A stretch of DNA of 64,000 nucleotides from JAFGNB01 sp050304135 (lineage in GTDB: Bacteria; Fibrobacterota; Chitinivibrionia; Chitinivibrionales; Chitinispirillaceae): positions 62,001-126,000 of the forward strand of contig JBNLDC010000076.1 of NCBI GenBank assembly GCA_050304135.1. Reading direction: 5' to 3'. A model generated the notes under the pieces. That model did not search any database. It was not told the DNA's origin and saw only the letters and a program-made list of their open reading frames with translations. The position numbers were made by a program, and so were the translations under genes. Positions 36,609 through 45,381 of this stretch are shown here, in pieces. Every line of letters begins with the position of its first letter. Position 1 is the stretch's first letter.

Positions 36609-37604
36609 ATGACGGTCACCTTGAAGGATATCGCAATCCGGGCAGGGGTTACCTCCGCGACAGTTTCGATGGTTATCAACAATAAACCGAATATTTCGGA
36701 AACCACTCGAAAAAAAGTACTGAAAATCGCCAAAGAGCTGAACTACTATCCGAATGTAATCGCGCGTGGTCTGGCTACTAAAAAATCAAATTCGATAGGG
36801 GTGATTGTACCCAATCTCGCATCATCGTTTGTTGTCCGGGTTCTTCAGGGAATCAAGAGCACCAACCGTGACATTGAGTACACGGTACAGCTCTTTGATA
36901 CGATCGGTCAGAAGGAACGCGAATCACAACTCTTCCAGCGGCTCGCCAGGGAACGCCGTATCGACGGGGTAATTCTCATAAGCTCGACTGTTACCGAAGA
37001 GGAACTGAATGTTTTCGCCGAAGAGAGTGTTCCGAGTATTATTGTCGCGCGTCGCTGTGAGCATCTCGATTCGGTGTATGTCAATAATGAGCAGGGGGCT
37101 TTTGATGCCACGGAGTATCTGATAGCCAAAGGACATACGAATATCGCCTGTATCACCACCAGAAAGCAGGGAATACCAACAGAGGAGCGGGTCAACGGGT
37201 ACCTCAGAGCACTGCGGAGCCATCAGATTGAACGTCACGATGAAATTCTATTTGAGGTACCGGATGACAGTATGGAAAACGGTGTGGAAATATTCAGCCG
37301 TTTGAAAGATATTGTACCCCGGCCAACCGCAGTCTTTGTACCTGCTGGTGATATGGTAGCAATCGGGATAATAAAAGAGGCGAAACGCACCGGTATCAAG
37401 GTTCCTGATGAGCTTGCGGTTGTCGGCTATGATGATATCCCGGCCGCAGAGGTGATTGAACCGACGCTTACGACCGTTCGGCAACCAAAGCTTGAGATGG
37501 GTGATTATGCGATTAATATGATTGTGGACAAGATTGAAGGGCGTGAGTCCGGCATCAAACATAAAGAGTTGCCGACGAAGTTTATCAGTCGGGAATCAGC
37601 GTAA
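36609..37604 (+). CDS. LacI/GalR-family transcriptional regulator
   Basis: A 331-residue regulator. The N-terminal HTH reads TLKDIAIRAGVTSATVSMVINN, and the hinge-helix region NYYPNVIARGLATKKS is typical. A periplasmic-binding-protein-like effector domain follows (IGVIVPNLASSF, DGVILIS, AVVGYDDIPAAEVIEPTLTTVRQP). A strong GGGAGG lies upstream of the ATG. These proteins bind sugars or nucleosides and repress operons, often their neighbours. No operator could be tied to it; the GTCACTTATAAGTGAC palindrome at 14381 lacks the central CG typical of LacI operators. Confidence 0.93.
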   Translation: MTVTLKDIAIRAGVTSATVSMVINNKPNISETTRKKVLKIAKELNYYPNVIARGLATKKSNSIGVIVPNLASSFVVRVLQGIKSTNRDIEYTVQLFDTIGQKERESQLFQRLARERRIDGVILISSTVTEEELNVFAEESVPSIIVARRCEHLDSVYVNNEQGAFDATEYLIAKGHTNIACITTRKQGIPTEERVNGYLRALRSHQIERHDEILFEVPDDSMENGVEIFSRLKDIVPRPTAVFVPAGDMVAIGIIKEAKRTGIKVPDELAVVGYDDIPAAEVIEPTLTTVRQPKLEMGDYAINMIVDKIEGRESGIKHKELPTKFISRESA

Positions 37605-37822
37605 TAAATGATTACGAATTACGAAATATAATGAAAGAAAATGTTCTTCTGGTGAAAAGGTATGCTTTTGTCTTGAGAATTAGCGGGAGCCCTCAGAAAA
37701 CAGTCACGTCTGAAAGTAATATTTAGCATCCGAGTGATTTTAACAATTACTTTCAAGTGGTAAACGTATATTACATATAGCTAATGATAGATTTCAACGG
37801 TTCATTACATTTTAATTGATCA

Positions 37823-38166
37823 GGGGGTGTACTGGCTTTCGACGGGGAGCAGTAGTCATGTGGTCGCATGTCGAGGATTTCGGTTGGCCTCGTTAATCAT
37901 CCGATACAATTATAATTGCCGAAGATTATTCTTTCGCAATGGCTGCCTAAAGCGGCCGAACTGTTCAGGGAACGCACTTTTTTCTGCACAGTCTGCTAAG
38001 GTGCTGGTCTGAAGAGGGGCGACGATCTTCAGATGAGATTTCGACGCTGGTTCTGCAATAAGCGTGTTCTTTCGCGTATAGTGGGACGAGATTAAACAAA
38101 GAACTAAACATGTAGTGACTCATGGTAATGGTTCTTCGGACAGGGGTTCAACTCCCCTCACCTCCA
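37823..38166 (+). ncRNA. ssrA: transfer-messenger RNA (tmRNA)
   Basis: The 5' GGGGGTG (37823-37829) pairs with CACCTCC (38159-38165) to form the tRNA-like acceptor stem, including the G-U wobble also seen in E. coli tmRNA. The 5' part has the conserved CTTTCGACGGGGA, and the 3' part has GGACAGGGGTTCAACTCCCC, the T-arm with GGTTCAA. A short frame at 37918-37950 encodes the tag AEDYSFAMAA followed by TAA. The tag ends in the hydrophobic-Ala-Ala form recognised by ClpXP-type proteases. tmRNA rescues stalled ribosomes with SmpB. A terminator follows immediately. Confidence 0.95.
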
Positions 38167-38180
38167 ATTCATTACTTTCA

Positions 38181-38224
38181 GGTCGATTTTCTGATGCACT
38201 ATTCAGATAATCGACCTTTTTTTA
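38181..38224 (+). terminator. rho-independent terminator of ssrA
   Basis: GGTCGATT (38181-38188) pairs with AATCGACC (38209-38216), followed by a run of seven or eight T. It lies about 15 bases after the tmRNA 3' end. Confidence 0.88.
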
Positions 38225-38468
38225 TTCCTGTCACAGTGTAGTCATTTCACCACACTGTCTTTCGTATAATACAACAGTTTGATATTTAATCAGATGTGGC
38301 TATTTATCCGCTTAAGTGTGGTGCTTTGGCATCATTTTATTCTTCCTACAATGCAGTAAACCCCCGAATTCGTGTAAAAAACCGCAATACTATGTTTGGC
38401 ACGATGTTTGAGTTAGTACCAGAGACAACGGGACTGGGAAACAAACAACTCTTCAGAGGGGGTCAGGT
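38225..38468. other. intergenic gap between ssrA and the coiled-coil gene
   Basis: An inverted repeat (ACAGTGT ... ACACTGT, about 38233-38261) sits just after the ssrA terminator and may be a second stem. No gene is visible. The only other notable signal is a sigma-54-like promoter at 38397-38411 (separate entry). Confidence 0.4.
38397..38411 (+). promoter_or_regulatory. candidate sigma-54 (-24/-12) promoter
   Basis: TGGCAC-GATGT-TTGA matches the -24 TGGCAC element exactly, with the correct five-base gap and TTG of the -12 element (consensus TTGCA/T; here TTGAG). It lies ~57 bases before the coiled-coil protein gene. No enhancer-binding regulator is visible nearby. Confidence 0.4.
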
Positions 38469-38909
38469 ATGAAACGGTTCGCAGCACTTTTACTGGCAGG
38501 GGTGACGATTGTTGCAGCGCAGACGTCAACAGCAACGCAGACGCAGGAGATGGAAAAACTGGCGACACAGCTTCAGGAAAAGCTGTCGTTGGCGGTCAAT
38601 CAGGCCGGTGTTGATGCGGAGAAGGCACAGAAGGCCGCGATGGAGTATCAGAAACAGATTAAGGGAAAATCTGCGGAAGAAGCGGCAAAAATAATGGAGC
38701 AGCGGAAAACTGCAACACAGGAACAACTCCAGGCTGCGATTAAAAATCTGGAAATGGCATCGAAACAGGTGGCGGCACAGGTTGACAAGGCGAAAGAGCA
38801 GGTTCAAAAAAGACTCGAAGCGAAAAAGGAAGAACTCAAGCAGCTTCAGGAGCGAATTCAGGCCAAAGAGGAGACTGGTTCTGCAGGGGGGGACAGCGGT
38901 AAGAAATAA
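38469..38909 (+). CDS. small periplasmic coiled-coil protein
   Basis: A 146-residue protein with a clean signal peptide (MKRFAALLLAGVTIVAAQ, cleavage near residue 17-18) and then almost entirely charged helix rich in Ala, Gln, Lys and Glu. Heptad-like runs (EMEKLATQLQEKLSLAV, KEQVQKRLEAKKEELKQLQERI) indicate a coiled coil. It ends in a Gly/Ser-rich tail. The GGGGG-containing leader before the ATG provides a ribosome-binding site and a strong terminator follows, so it is transcribed alone and perhaps abundantly. Periplasmic chaperone or structural roles are possible; the family is not recognised. Confidence 0.8.
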   Translation: MKRFAALLLAGVTIVAAQTSTATQTQEMEKLATQLQEKLSLAVNQAGVDAEKAQKAAMEYQKQIKGKSAEEAAKIMEQRKTATQEQLQAAIKNLEMASKQVAAQVDKAKEQVQKRLEAKKEELKQLQERIQAKEETGSAGGDSGKK

Positions 38910-38917
38910 TACTGCAC

Positions 38918-38952
38918 TGCGGAGTCCTTACCGAGGACTCCGCACTTTTTTT
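38918..38952 (+). terminator. strong rho-independent terminator
   Basis: TGCGGAGTCCT (38918-38928) pairs perfectly with AGGACTCCGCA (38934-38944) across a five-base loop, followed by seven T after one C. It begins nine bases after the coiled-coil gene stop. Confidence 0.95.
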
Positions 38953-39030
38953 CACTGTTCGTTTTACTGAATTCCTAAGCATCTTTCAACTGTTCCTGGT
39001 TGTTGAAAGTGTACCAGAAAGGACTGGATC

Positions 39031-39753
39031 ATGCTGAAATCACTATTTTTATCACCAGTGGTTATTGTTATGTTTGTCGGTGTTATTTGTGCCGGATCGG
39101 TCAGTGACGAAGATATAGGGTATACTGCATATCTGCCGGATGGATGGATAGCAACCACAGTCAATGCCACGCAACACCGCTTTGAAGATACCACCGGTGT
39201 ATACCGGTCGATGGTGGTTATCAACCGGTATGATTTCAGTGGTGAGACGGTATATGAAACGTCGGAAGACTGGACACGGGCGAATTTTATAGCATACATT
39301 TTTTCTATTGAAGCGGATCCGGTTTGTGCTCTTGCCTACTATGATTCAGTTACAGCCCGTCAGAATGAGTCGCTCAGGGCCATGGACGCATTTTCGCAAT
39401 TTTTCTCTATTGACACCATTCTGGGAGACTGGGCGGAATATATCCGTTTTACCGCAACTGGAACCTGCGGATATGAGCTATATGCAATCGGTCCTGCTGA
39501 TGACATGCTTGCCAATGTCGGTATGTATGTCGCCATTATAGAAGAGATTACATTGACGGAATCAACCGTATCAATTGTACCGGACAGAGTACCTCAATCT
39601 GCTCCACTCATTCGTACTCACGGTCCGACGGCAAAAACATTCGATATTCTTGGAAGGACAATGGTTACCGGGAATATACTGCGGTCCGGACGGTTTGCGG
39701 TGACCGGCCCGACGGGTACTGCGGGGGCGCGCATCAGCGTTGTACTTCGGTGA
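39031..39753 (+). CDS. secreted protein of unknown function
   Basis: A 240-residue protein with a hydrophobic signal peptide ending near VICAGS. The middle (YLPDGWIATTVNATQHRFEDTTGVYRSMVVINRYDF) resembles small exported proteins that assess a short profile of a substrate, but I recognise no family. The C-terminal ~50 residues (AKTFDILGRTMVTGNILRSGRFAVTG) look like a shortened type of C-terminal sorting domain, in which FDILGR is the usual start. That would send it to the outer surface. No catalytic motif is visible. It is convergent with tatD on the other strand. Confidence 0.65.
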   Translation: MLKSLFLSPVVIVMFVGVICAGSVSDEDIGYTAYLPDGWIATTVNATQHRFEDTTGVYRSMVVINRYDFSGETVYETSEDWTRANFIAYIFSIEADPVCALAYYDSVTARQNESLRAMDAFSQFFSIDTILGDWAEYIRFTATGTCGYELYAIGPADDMLANVGMYVAIIEEITLTESTVSIVPDRVPQSAPLIRTHGPTAKTFDILGRTMVTGNILRSGRFAVTGPTGTAGARISVVLR

Positions 39754-39782
39754 ATCGTGTGGGGGTGGTGAAGAGTACCGCT

Positions 39783-40553
39783 TCAGGTGACTGATGGTAC
39801 CTTTGAAAATAGTCGGTGGAAGTTTTCGGAAATCTGTCGCTCGATCTGCTCAGGGGGGGTACCCAGCAATCGGGCGATTTTTTTTCCGATAAGCGGGAGC
39901 AGTGCCGGTTGATTTTGTTTTCCACGGTGTGGCACCGGGGCGAGGTAGGGGGTATCGGTCTCGATCAGAAGACGTTCGGGCGGAATACTGCCGATGAGTT
40001 TGGGAAGGTCGCTGCGTGCAAAGGTGATAATCCCCGAAATGGAAACGTAGTACCCGTTGTCCACAATACAGCGCAGTGCCTCGGCGTCGCCGGTAAAACA
40101 GTGGAACAGTGCTCGTTCAACCCCGCATTTCCTGCACAGGGTTGCGGTATCTTTTTCGACTCCACGGGAATGAATCACGATGGGAAGGTGCCGGTCGCCG
40201 GCACAGAAGAGTTGCTTCTCAAAAATCGGCCGCTGGAGGTCAAGCGAGGGGTAGCGGGGATTAGTCCCATCCAGCCCGGTCTCTCCGACAGCAATAATTT
40301 TAGGATGATCAAGCAGTTTTTCGAGATCGTCAAGCCATGTATCAGGAAGATTGGTAACGTCGAACGGGGAAATCCCTACCGCGCCGTATACCTGCGGCCA
40401 CCTGTCACAATGGTGCAGTACCTGGAGCGCATTATTGCAATCGGTGGCGGTGGAGACAATGTGTCCGACCCCTGCGGCTGTGGCCTCACCGAGAATCTTG
40501 GCAAGTTCATCATCGGGAATGTCGAACAGATGGGCGTGACAGTCGATCCACAT
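39783..40553 (-). CDS. tatD: TatD-family metal-dependent hydrolase
   Basis: A 256-residue TIM-barrel amidohydrolase-like protein. Metal ligands are visible in MWIDCHAHLFD (H6, H8), VGETGLD, IVIHSRG, FHCFTGD and LLIETDTPYLAP. TatD proteins are Mg-dependent DNases/exonucleases of the cytoplasm with roles in DNA repair. The gene is last in a leftward operon with the RodZ-like and maf genes; only ten bases separate it from the RodZ-like stop. Length is normal for the family. Confidence 0.92.
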   Translation of the reverse strand: MWIDCHAHLFDIPDDELAKILGEATAAGVGHIVSTATDCNNALQVLHHCDRWPQVYGAVGISPFDVTNLPDTWLDDLEKLLDHPKIIAVGETGLDGTNPRYPSLDLQRPIFEKQLFCAGDRHLPIVIHSRGVEKDTATLCRKCGVERALFHCFTGDAEALRCIVDNGYYVSISGIITFARSDLPKLIGSIPPERLLIETDTPYLAPVPHRGKQNQPALLPLIGKKIARLLGTPPEQIERQISENFHRLFSKVPSVT

Positions 40554-40563
40554 AGGCGGGGAA

Positions 40564-41469
40564 CTATAACCGGTCCTTGAAAACCCTGTTCCATTTGTTC
40601 AGGGTCCATTTGAGCGGGAGACCATTCCGTTCGAGCTTGAAGGCGAATACACCTCTACCGCCAATGGCAATGTTTTTTCCGTTCAAGGAGAATTTGACCA
40701 ATGCTACATTGCCGACATGCACGTTGAAACTGTCCCGTGCGGCGAATTCCCGACTCTGGTTTTTATGGATCACATTTTTCCATGATTCCCCGTCGCTGAA
40801 CACCTGTATCCAGACGGAATCCTTTTTAACGGATAATCTGAAGTGCATCATATTGGTGGTATCTATCGCTATGGAGGCTGATTGGTCTGCCTCGGATTTT
40901 GAGGAATCACCTGCCTCCGGTGGGGTGACAGGTAGCAGACTGTCGGCCAGGAGGGAATCGTTTTCGCTGCCCGACTCGGTGAATTCGGGGTCGGTTACCG
41001 GGGTGATGGAAGCTGTTCCCGACGAGGTAGTGAGCCACCCCTGTTTTTTAGCGAAAAAGCTGAACAGTGCCAGCAGAATAATAAGAATCAGCGCCACGAT
41101 AAGTAGTGGATTTTTTGATTCTTCTTTCTGCTTCATGCTGATCCTGATACGGGAACTACTCTCTTTCGCGGGTGGGTCGATCGTCAGTCCCCGTTCTTTA
41201 TAGAACTGGCGGAGAACCTCATCGGAATCTAACGAAAGGTATTTCGCCAGCGATTTGAGATATACCCGGACGTACGGGTCGGCCGGCAGGGCATTGTATT
41301 CATTGGATTCCAGCGCTTTGATGTACTTGACATTGAGTTTGAGATCCTTGGCGATTGTTTCGACGGTGATGCGACGGGTGATCCGTTCTTTTCGAAGCGT
41401 ATCCCCGACCAGATCTTTTGCAGGGTCTCCCGAAACGGTATTCTGGTCGTTTTCAATTTCGTTCGTCAT
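40564..41469 (-). CDS. rodZ: RodZ-like cytoskeletal protein with N-terminal HTH
   Basis: A 301-residue protein. An N-terminal HTH_25 domain (LRKERITRRITVETIAKDLKLNVKYIKALE, ending in YVRVYLKSLAKYLSLD) is followed by a basic linker, one membrane span (NPLLIVALILIILLALFSFFA) and a periplasmic DUF4115 domain (RLSVKKDSVWIQVFSDGE, near the end FALKLERNG-like FAFKLERNG). RodZ links MreB filaments to the membrane and controls rod shape. The ATG at 41469 gives a start just inside the overlap with maf. Its context with maf and tatD is common. Confidence 0.85.
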   Translation of the reverse strand: MTNEIENDQNTVSGDPAKDLVGDTLRKERITRRITVETIAKDLKLNVKYIKALESNEYNALPADPYVRVYLKSLAKYLSLDSDEVLRQFYKERGLTIDPPAKESSSRIRISMKQKEESKNPLLIVALILIILLALFSFFAKKQGWLTTSSGTASITPVTDPEFTESGSENDSLLADSLLPVTPPEAGDSSKSEADQSASIAIDTTNMMHFRLSVKKDSVWIQVFSDGESWKNVIHKNQSREFAARDSFNVHVGNVALVKFSLNGKNIAIGGRGVFAFKLERNGLPLKWTLNKWNRVFKDRL

Positions 41470-42076
41470 TATTGCGATCCTTTCGAACTTCAAACGCTTT
41501 GAAGAGGTCGATGGTGCGGCTTACCGGCAGGCCGACTACATTATAAAAGCATCCCTCGATTTTATCAATAAATACCATGGCATATCCCTGAATTCCGTAG
41601 GCTCCCGCCTTGTCGTAGGGCTCTTTCGTATCAAGATACCAGTCTATTTCCGCATCGGAAAGATCGCGGAAACATACGAACGTCGTTGCGGCGGCGGCAC
41701 CGGTGAACGCCTTGTGCCTGCAGGTCAGTGCAACCGACGTCAGTACCCGATGACGTTTTCCCGACAACCGCTGCAGCATCTGTCGTGCATCGCTTCGGTC
41801 GAGGGGTTTCCCCAGCACCCGGTCATCACAAACGACAACCGTATCCGCAGAAAGAACCAGTGCGCCCGGATTCGCATCCGCTACATTCGCCCCTTTTGCC
41901 AGCGCGAGCCGGCAGAGAGAACCCTCAAGATCATCGGGGGTGATGAATGACTGTTCGTCAATCGTTGCGCCCCCTGCAACCGTAAACGAAAAACCCATTT
42001 TTTCAAGCAGTTCACGTCGCCGTGGGGATCCCGATGCGAGAAGTACCGGTCGGTCCGGTTGTTGCCACGCAATCAT
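41453..42076 (-). CDS. maf: Maf-family nucleotide pyrophosphatase
   Basis: A protein of about 207 residues with the Maf signature VLLASGSPRRRELLEKMGF near the N-terminus, VLSADTVVVCDDRVLGKP in the active-site loop and EPYDKAGAYGIQGYAMVFIDKIEGCFYNVVGLP towards the end. Maf proteins hydrolyse dTTP/UTP or modified nucleotides and are implicated in septum formation. The ATG at 42076 was chosen because it places SPRR at the usual distance; ATG at 42100 is an alternative. It overlaps the RodZ-like start by 17 bases and is divergent from suhB. Confidence 0.92.
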   Translation of the reverse strand: MIAWQQPDRPVLLASGSPRRRELLEKMGFSFTVAGGATIDEQSFITPDDLEGSLCRLALAKGANVADANPGALVLSADTVVVCDDRVLGKPLDRSDARQMLQRLSGKRHRVLTSVALTCRHKAFTGAAAATTFVCFRDLSDAEIDWYLDTKEPYDKAGAYGIQGYAMVFIDKIEGCFYNVVGLPVSRTIDLFKAFEVRKDRNNDERN

Positions 42077-42281
42077 ATAAAATAGTTCGCCCTCATTCAT
42101 CCGGCAACCGGTACTTCCGGGTGGTGCTGCCGGTTTGGTCGGTAAGTTGTTCGAATGTATGATAATATAACCCCCGGAAGCCCTGAAGGAAACATGACAA
42201 TTGCTCCTGAAGGTATCTTTGTGAGTGATATCCGGCGCGTACAATACCTCCTGTGGGGTTCGGAAGAGGAGTAGAGCGATA

Positions 42282-43091
42282 ATGAATGAATTGAAAATCG
42301 CGGAACATGCGGCTCGCGAAGCGGGTAAGCTCATTACCGGGTTGCTGGGGAAAGCTGGCGTTGCCGAAAAGGGACTGAATTACAATCTGGTGACTGATGC
42401 GGATACTGCATCTGAAAAATGTATCGTTTCCATCATTAAACAGGAATTTCCCGATGACGCGATTATCGGTGAGGAGGGCACCTCCTGTGCCGCATTGGAT
42501 GCGGATCGGGTGTGGATTATCGATCCGCTCGACGGCACCACCAATTTTGCTCACGGGATACCGCATTTCTCGGTATCAATCGCGTTTGCCGTGAAAGGGA
42601 GCGTCAGGTGTGGCGTCGTGTTGAATCCGGTGTACGATGAGTGTTTCAGCGCGACTGCGGGGCATGGTGCTTTTTGCAACGGTGTACCGATCAGTGTTTC
42701 GACGGTTGCGACACTCGGCGGGGCGGTTATCGGTACCGGTTTTTACTATGAACGCGGACCGATAATGCTCAGAACTCTGGACTCGGTCAGGAAACTGCTG
42801 CAGGCCACTATTCAGGGCATACGGAGAACCGGCAGTGCCGCTCTGGATATATGCTTTGTTGCCTGCGGACGGTACGACGGCTATTTTGAATACCGGTTAT
42901 CGCCATGGGATTTCGCGGCAGGGTACCTGATACTCAAAGAGGCGGGAGGGCTCTGCACCGATGTCGATGGCATTGAGCGGGGGCTTGCCGTAAAGGGAGT
43001 GTTTGCAAGCAACGGGCGTGTTCACGAAGCGCTGTTCGAACTGGCGGGGTGGCCGTCGGATGCTTCGGAAGACACGGAGAAAAAGACATGA
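42282..43091 (+). CDS. suhB: inositol-1-monophosphatase family protein
   Basis: A 269-residue Mg-dependent phosphatase. Metal-binding motifs are GEEGTS, WIIDPLDGTTNFAHGIPHFSVSIA and, near the C-terminus, SPWDFAAGYLILKEAGG. It hydrolyses inositol or similar sugar phosphates; SuhB proteins also affect RNA processing in E. coli. A GAGGAG lies ahead of this ATG, while the longer upstream frame has no such signal and overlaps the divergent promoter. It is the first gene of a rightward run that continues through map and hflX. Confidence 0.93.
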   Translation: MNELKIAEHAAREAGKLITGLLGKAGVAEKGLNYNLVTDADTASEKCIVSIIKQEFPDDAIIGEEGTSCAALDADRVWIIDPLDGTTNFAHGIPHFSVSIAFAVKGSVRCGVVLNPVYDECFSATAGHGAFCNGVPISVSTVATLGGAVIGTGFYYERGPIMLRTLDSVRKLLQATIQGIRRTGSAALDICFVACGRYDGYFEYRLSPWDFAAGYLILKEAGGLCTDVDGIERGLAVKGVFASNGRVHEALFELAGWPSDASEDTEKKT

Positions 43092-43185
43092 TGCACCGGG
43101 GAAGATTGTGATGAAGAAGTGTCTCAGAAGTAATGTATATTTAAAAACAACGCAGCCATCAATCTAAAGCAAAGTACAGGGTACA

Positions 43186-44130
43186 ATGATTCAACGAAAT
43201 GATCCCTGCTGGTGCGGGAGTGGAAAAAAGTACAAAAAATGTCACCTGTTCGAGGATGAAAAAAACAAGGCGGCAACACGAGCCGTTTCCTCTCCGGGAA
43301 AACCGAAAGCACTTAAAGAGAAAAAGTTTGTCAAGTCGCCCCGGGAGATCGCCGGAATGGAGCGGGCGGGAGCCTTCAATGGTGAACTGCTCGACTATAT
43401 CCGTCCGTTTGTAAAAGCCGGGATCAGTACCGCAGAGATCGACGAGCTGGTGCATACCTATACCGTGGAGCACGGTAATGTCTGTGCCTGTCTCGGGTAT
43501 CACGGGTATCCGAAATCCGTTTGTACCTCCATTAACAACATCGTCTGTCACGGTATTCCTTCGGAAGGGGCGGTGCTCAAGGAAGGTGATATCGTCAATG
43601 TCGATCTCACTTCTATTGTGGACGGTTTTTACGGTGATTCATCGGAAACGTTCTTTATCGGAAGCGTTCCGCAGCAGACCCGGCGCCTGGTTATGGTTAC
43701 CGCAGAGGCGCTGATGCGCGGTATTGATGCAGCCCGTCCGGGAGTTCCGCTTTCGGCGATCGGCGATGCGATTGAGCCGTTCGTCAACGAGCAGGGGTGT
43801 TCCGTGGTGCATCAGTATACCGGGCACGGTATCGGAAAAAAATTCCATGAATATTTCTCCGTGTATCATCACCGGGACACTGATACCGATAAAATCACGC
43901 TGCTTCCCGGGATGACCTTTACCATTGAACCGATGATTAATCTGGGCGGGTGGGAGGTCATTACCGACCGTGGCGACGGATGGACCGTCAGGACTGCCGA
44001 CGGTTCACTCAGTGCGCAGTTCGAGCACACCATACTCATTACCGATGGTCCCGCCAAAGTACTCACTCTTACACCTTCGCAAAAAGCCGCCGGTGTCAGG
44101 TTGACGGTTGATGGCGTTGATTTTTCCTGA
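43186..44130 (+). CDS. map: methionine aminopeptidase with N-terminal SEC-C zinc motif
   Basis: A 314-residue type I aminopeptidase. An N-terminal SEC-C motif (NDPCWCGSGKKYKKCH, residues 5-20) binds zinc and probably the ribosome. The catalytic domain has all five metal ligands: D140, D151, H214 (YTGHGIGKKFHE), E248 (FTIEPM) and E280 (FEHTILIT), plus H122 near the S1 site. It removes the initiator Met from nascent proteins. SEC-C-bearing forms are known in several bacteria. It is followed by hflX after eleven bases. Confidence 0.95.
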   Translation: MIQRNDPCWCGSGKKYKKCHLFEDEKNKAATRAVSSPGKPKALKEKKFVKSPREIAGMERAGAFNGELLDYIRPFVKAGISTAEIDELVHTYTVEHGNVCACLGYHGYPKSVCTSINNIVCHGIPSEGAVLKEGDIVNVDLTSIVDGFYGDSSETFFIGSVPQQTRRLVMVTAEALMRGIDAARPGVPLSAIGDAIEPFVNEQGCSVVHQYTGHGIGKKFHEYFSVYHHRDTDTDKITLLPGMTFTIEPMINLGGWEVITDRGDGWTVRTADGSLSAQFEHTILITDGPAKVLTLTPSQKAAGVRLTVDGVDFS

Positions 44131-44141
44131 GCGGCAGCTGC

Positions 44142-45350
44142 ATGAACTCAACTGAACCGTATCGGGAAAAGGCTGTTATCGCAGGGCTTCTGACACCTGA
44201 TATGGACCGTTCCCTCTTTGAAGAGGATATGAATGAAATGGAGCTGCTATGTGATACCGCCGGTGCGGACGTTGCCGGTGTATTCAGACAGCAGCGCTCC
44301 TGCATTGCCACCGGGACCTACCTCGGCCCGGGAAAACTCAGAGAGATAAAGTCGGCCATGCGCACCAGCGGTGCAACCACGCTGGTGATTGATGCGCATC
44401 TCGCGCCGGGACAGATAAAAGCCATCGAGAAGATTGTACAGGGAAAGGTGATCGACCGTGGACAACTCATTCTTGATATATTCGCGATGCATGCGCGGAC
44501 TGCAGAAGCGCGACTGCAGGTGGAACTCGCGCAGATGCGGATGCTCTATCCGAGGTTGACACATGCCTGGACCCACTTTTCGCAGCAGGTGGGCGGTATC
44601 GGAACCAGAGGGCCCGGAGAGAAGCAGCTTGAGGTGGACCGCCGGCTGGTGCAGAAACGCATTACCGATTTAAAACGGAAACTCTCCAAAATCGAGCGTG
44701 GTCGTGTTATCCAGCGAGGTGGCCGGGGGGCGCTGTTCCAGGCGGCACTGGTGGGCTATACCAATGTCGGAAAATCATCGCTGCTCAATGTGCTCTGCGG
44801 AAGTTCCGTGCTGGTGGAAAATAAACTCTTCGCAACGCTCGACACTTCCACGCGGCGCTCCTATATTCCCGGTGCGGGAACGATCATCATCTCCGATACC
44901 GTCGGACTGCTGCGTAAACTGCCGCATCATCTGATTGCTTCGTTCCGCAGTACGCTTACCGAGGTGAGTGAAGCGAATCTGCTGCTGGTGGTGCTGGATG
45001 CATCGAGTTGCTGGAACGAGCAGCAGGTGGCAACGGTGGAAGAGGTTCTTGCTGATCTTGATGCGGGAGATATACCACGTCTTATCGTATTCAATAAGGC
45101 GGATCGTATTGATGATCCGTTCACCCGGAAAAAACTGATGCTGCAGTGGCCAGACGCGCTCTTCACCAGTGTTTTCGATAAAGATTCAATCGGTGCACTC
45201 AAGACGGCGATTGCCGAGTCGGTACGGGAGTTTACGAGTGCGCGAAAAAAAGACGATCTGATTCTGCATACCACCAGTCGGTACCTCCGGAATGGTGCAA
45301 CGATGGATGCATCCTCCGGCGATGCGACCGGCACCCTCCCGGCAAAGTGA
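44142..45350 (+). CDS. hflX: ribosome-associated GTPase HflX
   Basis: A 402-residue protein with the HflX N-terminal domain (TYLGPGKLREI, FAMHARTAEARLQVELAQM, GGIGTRGPGEKQLE at 151-164) and a GTPase domain: P-loop GYTNVGKS (205-212), DTVGLLRKLP (G3) and FNKADR (G4). HflX splits stalled or 100S ribosomes under stress. Together with tmRNA elsewhere in the window this gives two ribosome-rescue functions. The next gene's GTG start is 31 bases after its stop. Confidence 0.95.
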   Translation: MNSTEPYREKAVIAGLLTPDMDRSLFEEDMNEMELLCDTAGADVAGVFRQQRSCIATGTYLGPGKLREIKSAMRTSGATTLVIDAHLAPGQIKAIEKIVQGKVIDRGQLILDIFAMHARTAEARLQVELAQMRMLYPRLTHAWTHFSQQVGGIGTRGPGEKQLEVDRRLVQKRITDLKRKLSKIERGRVIQRGGRGALFQAALVGYTNVGKSSLLNVLCGSSVLVENKLFATLDTSTRRSYIPGAGTIIISDTVGLLRKLPHHLIASFRSTLTEVSEANLLLVVLDASSCWNEQQVATVEEVLADLDAGDIPRLIVFNKADRIDDPFTRKKLMLQWPDALFTSVFDKDSIGALKTAIAESVREFTSARKKDDLILHTTSRYLRNGATMDASSGDATGTLPAK

Positions 45351-45381
45351 TGCATTCCGCTGCCACAGGAAGACGGGGAAC

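Noticed and set aside
37605..37822. Promoter of ssrA
   Set aside because: TTTAAT at 37811 could be a -10 box, but no matching -35 box at the right distance was found, so no promoter is called.
39816..40580. Open frame of 254 codons on the plus strand opposite tatD
   Set aside because: It lies fully antisense to tatD, whose family motifs are intact. Its composition is what the complement of such a gene gives, and no domain is recognisable.
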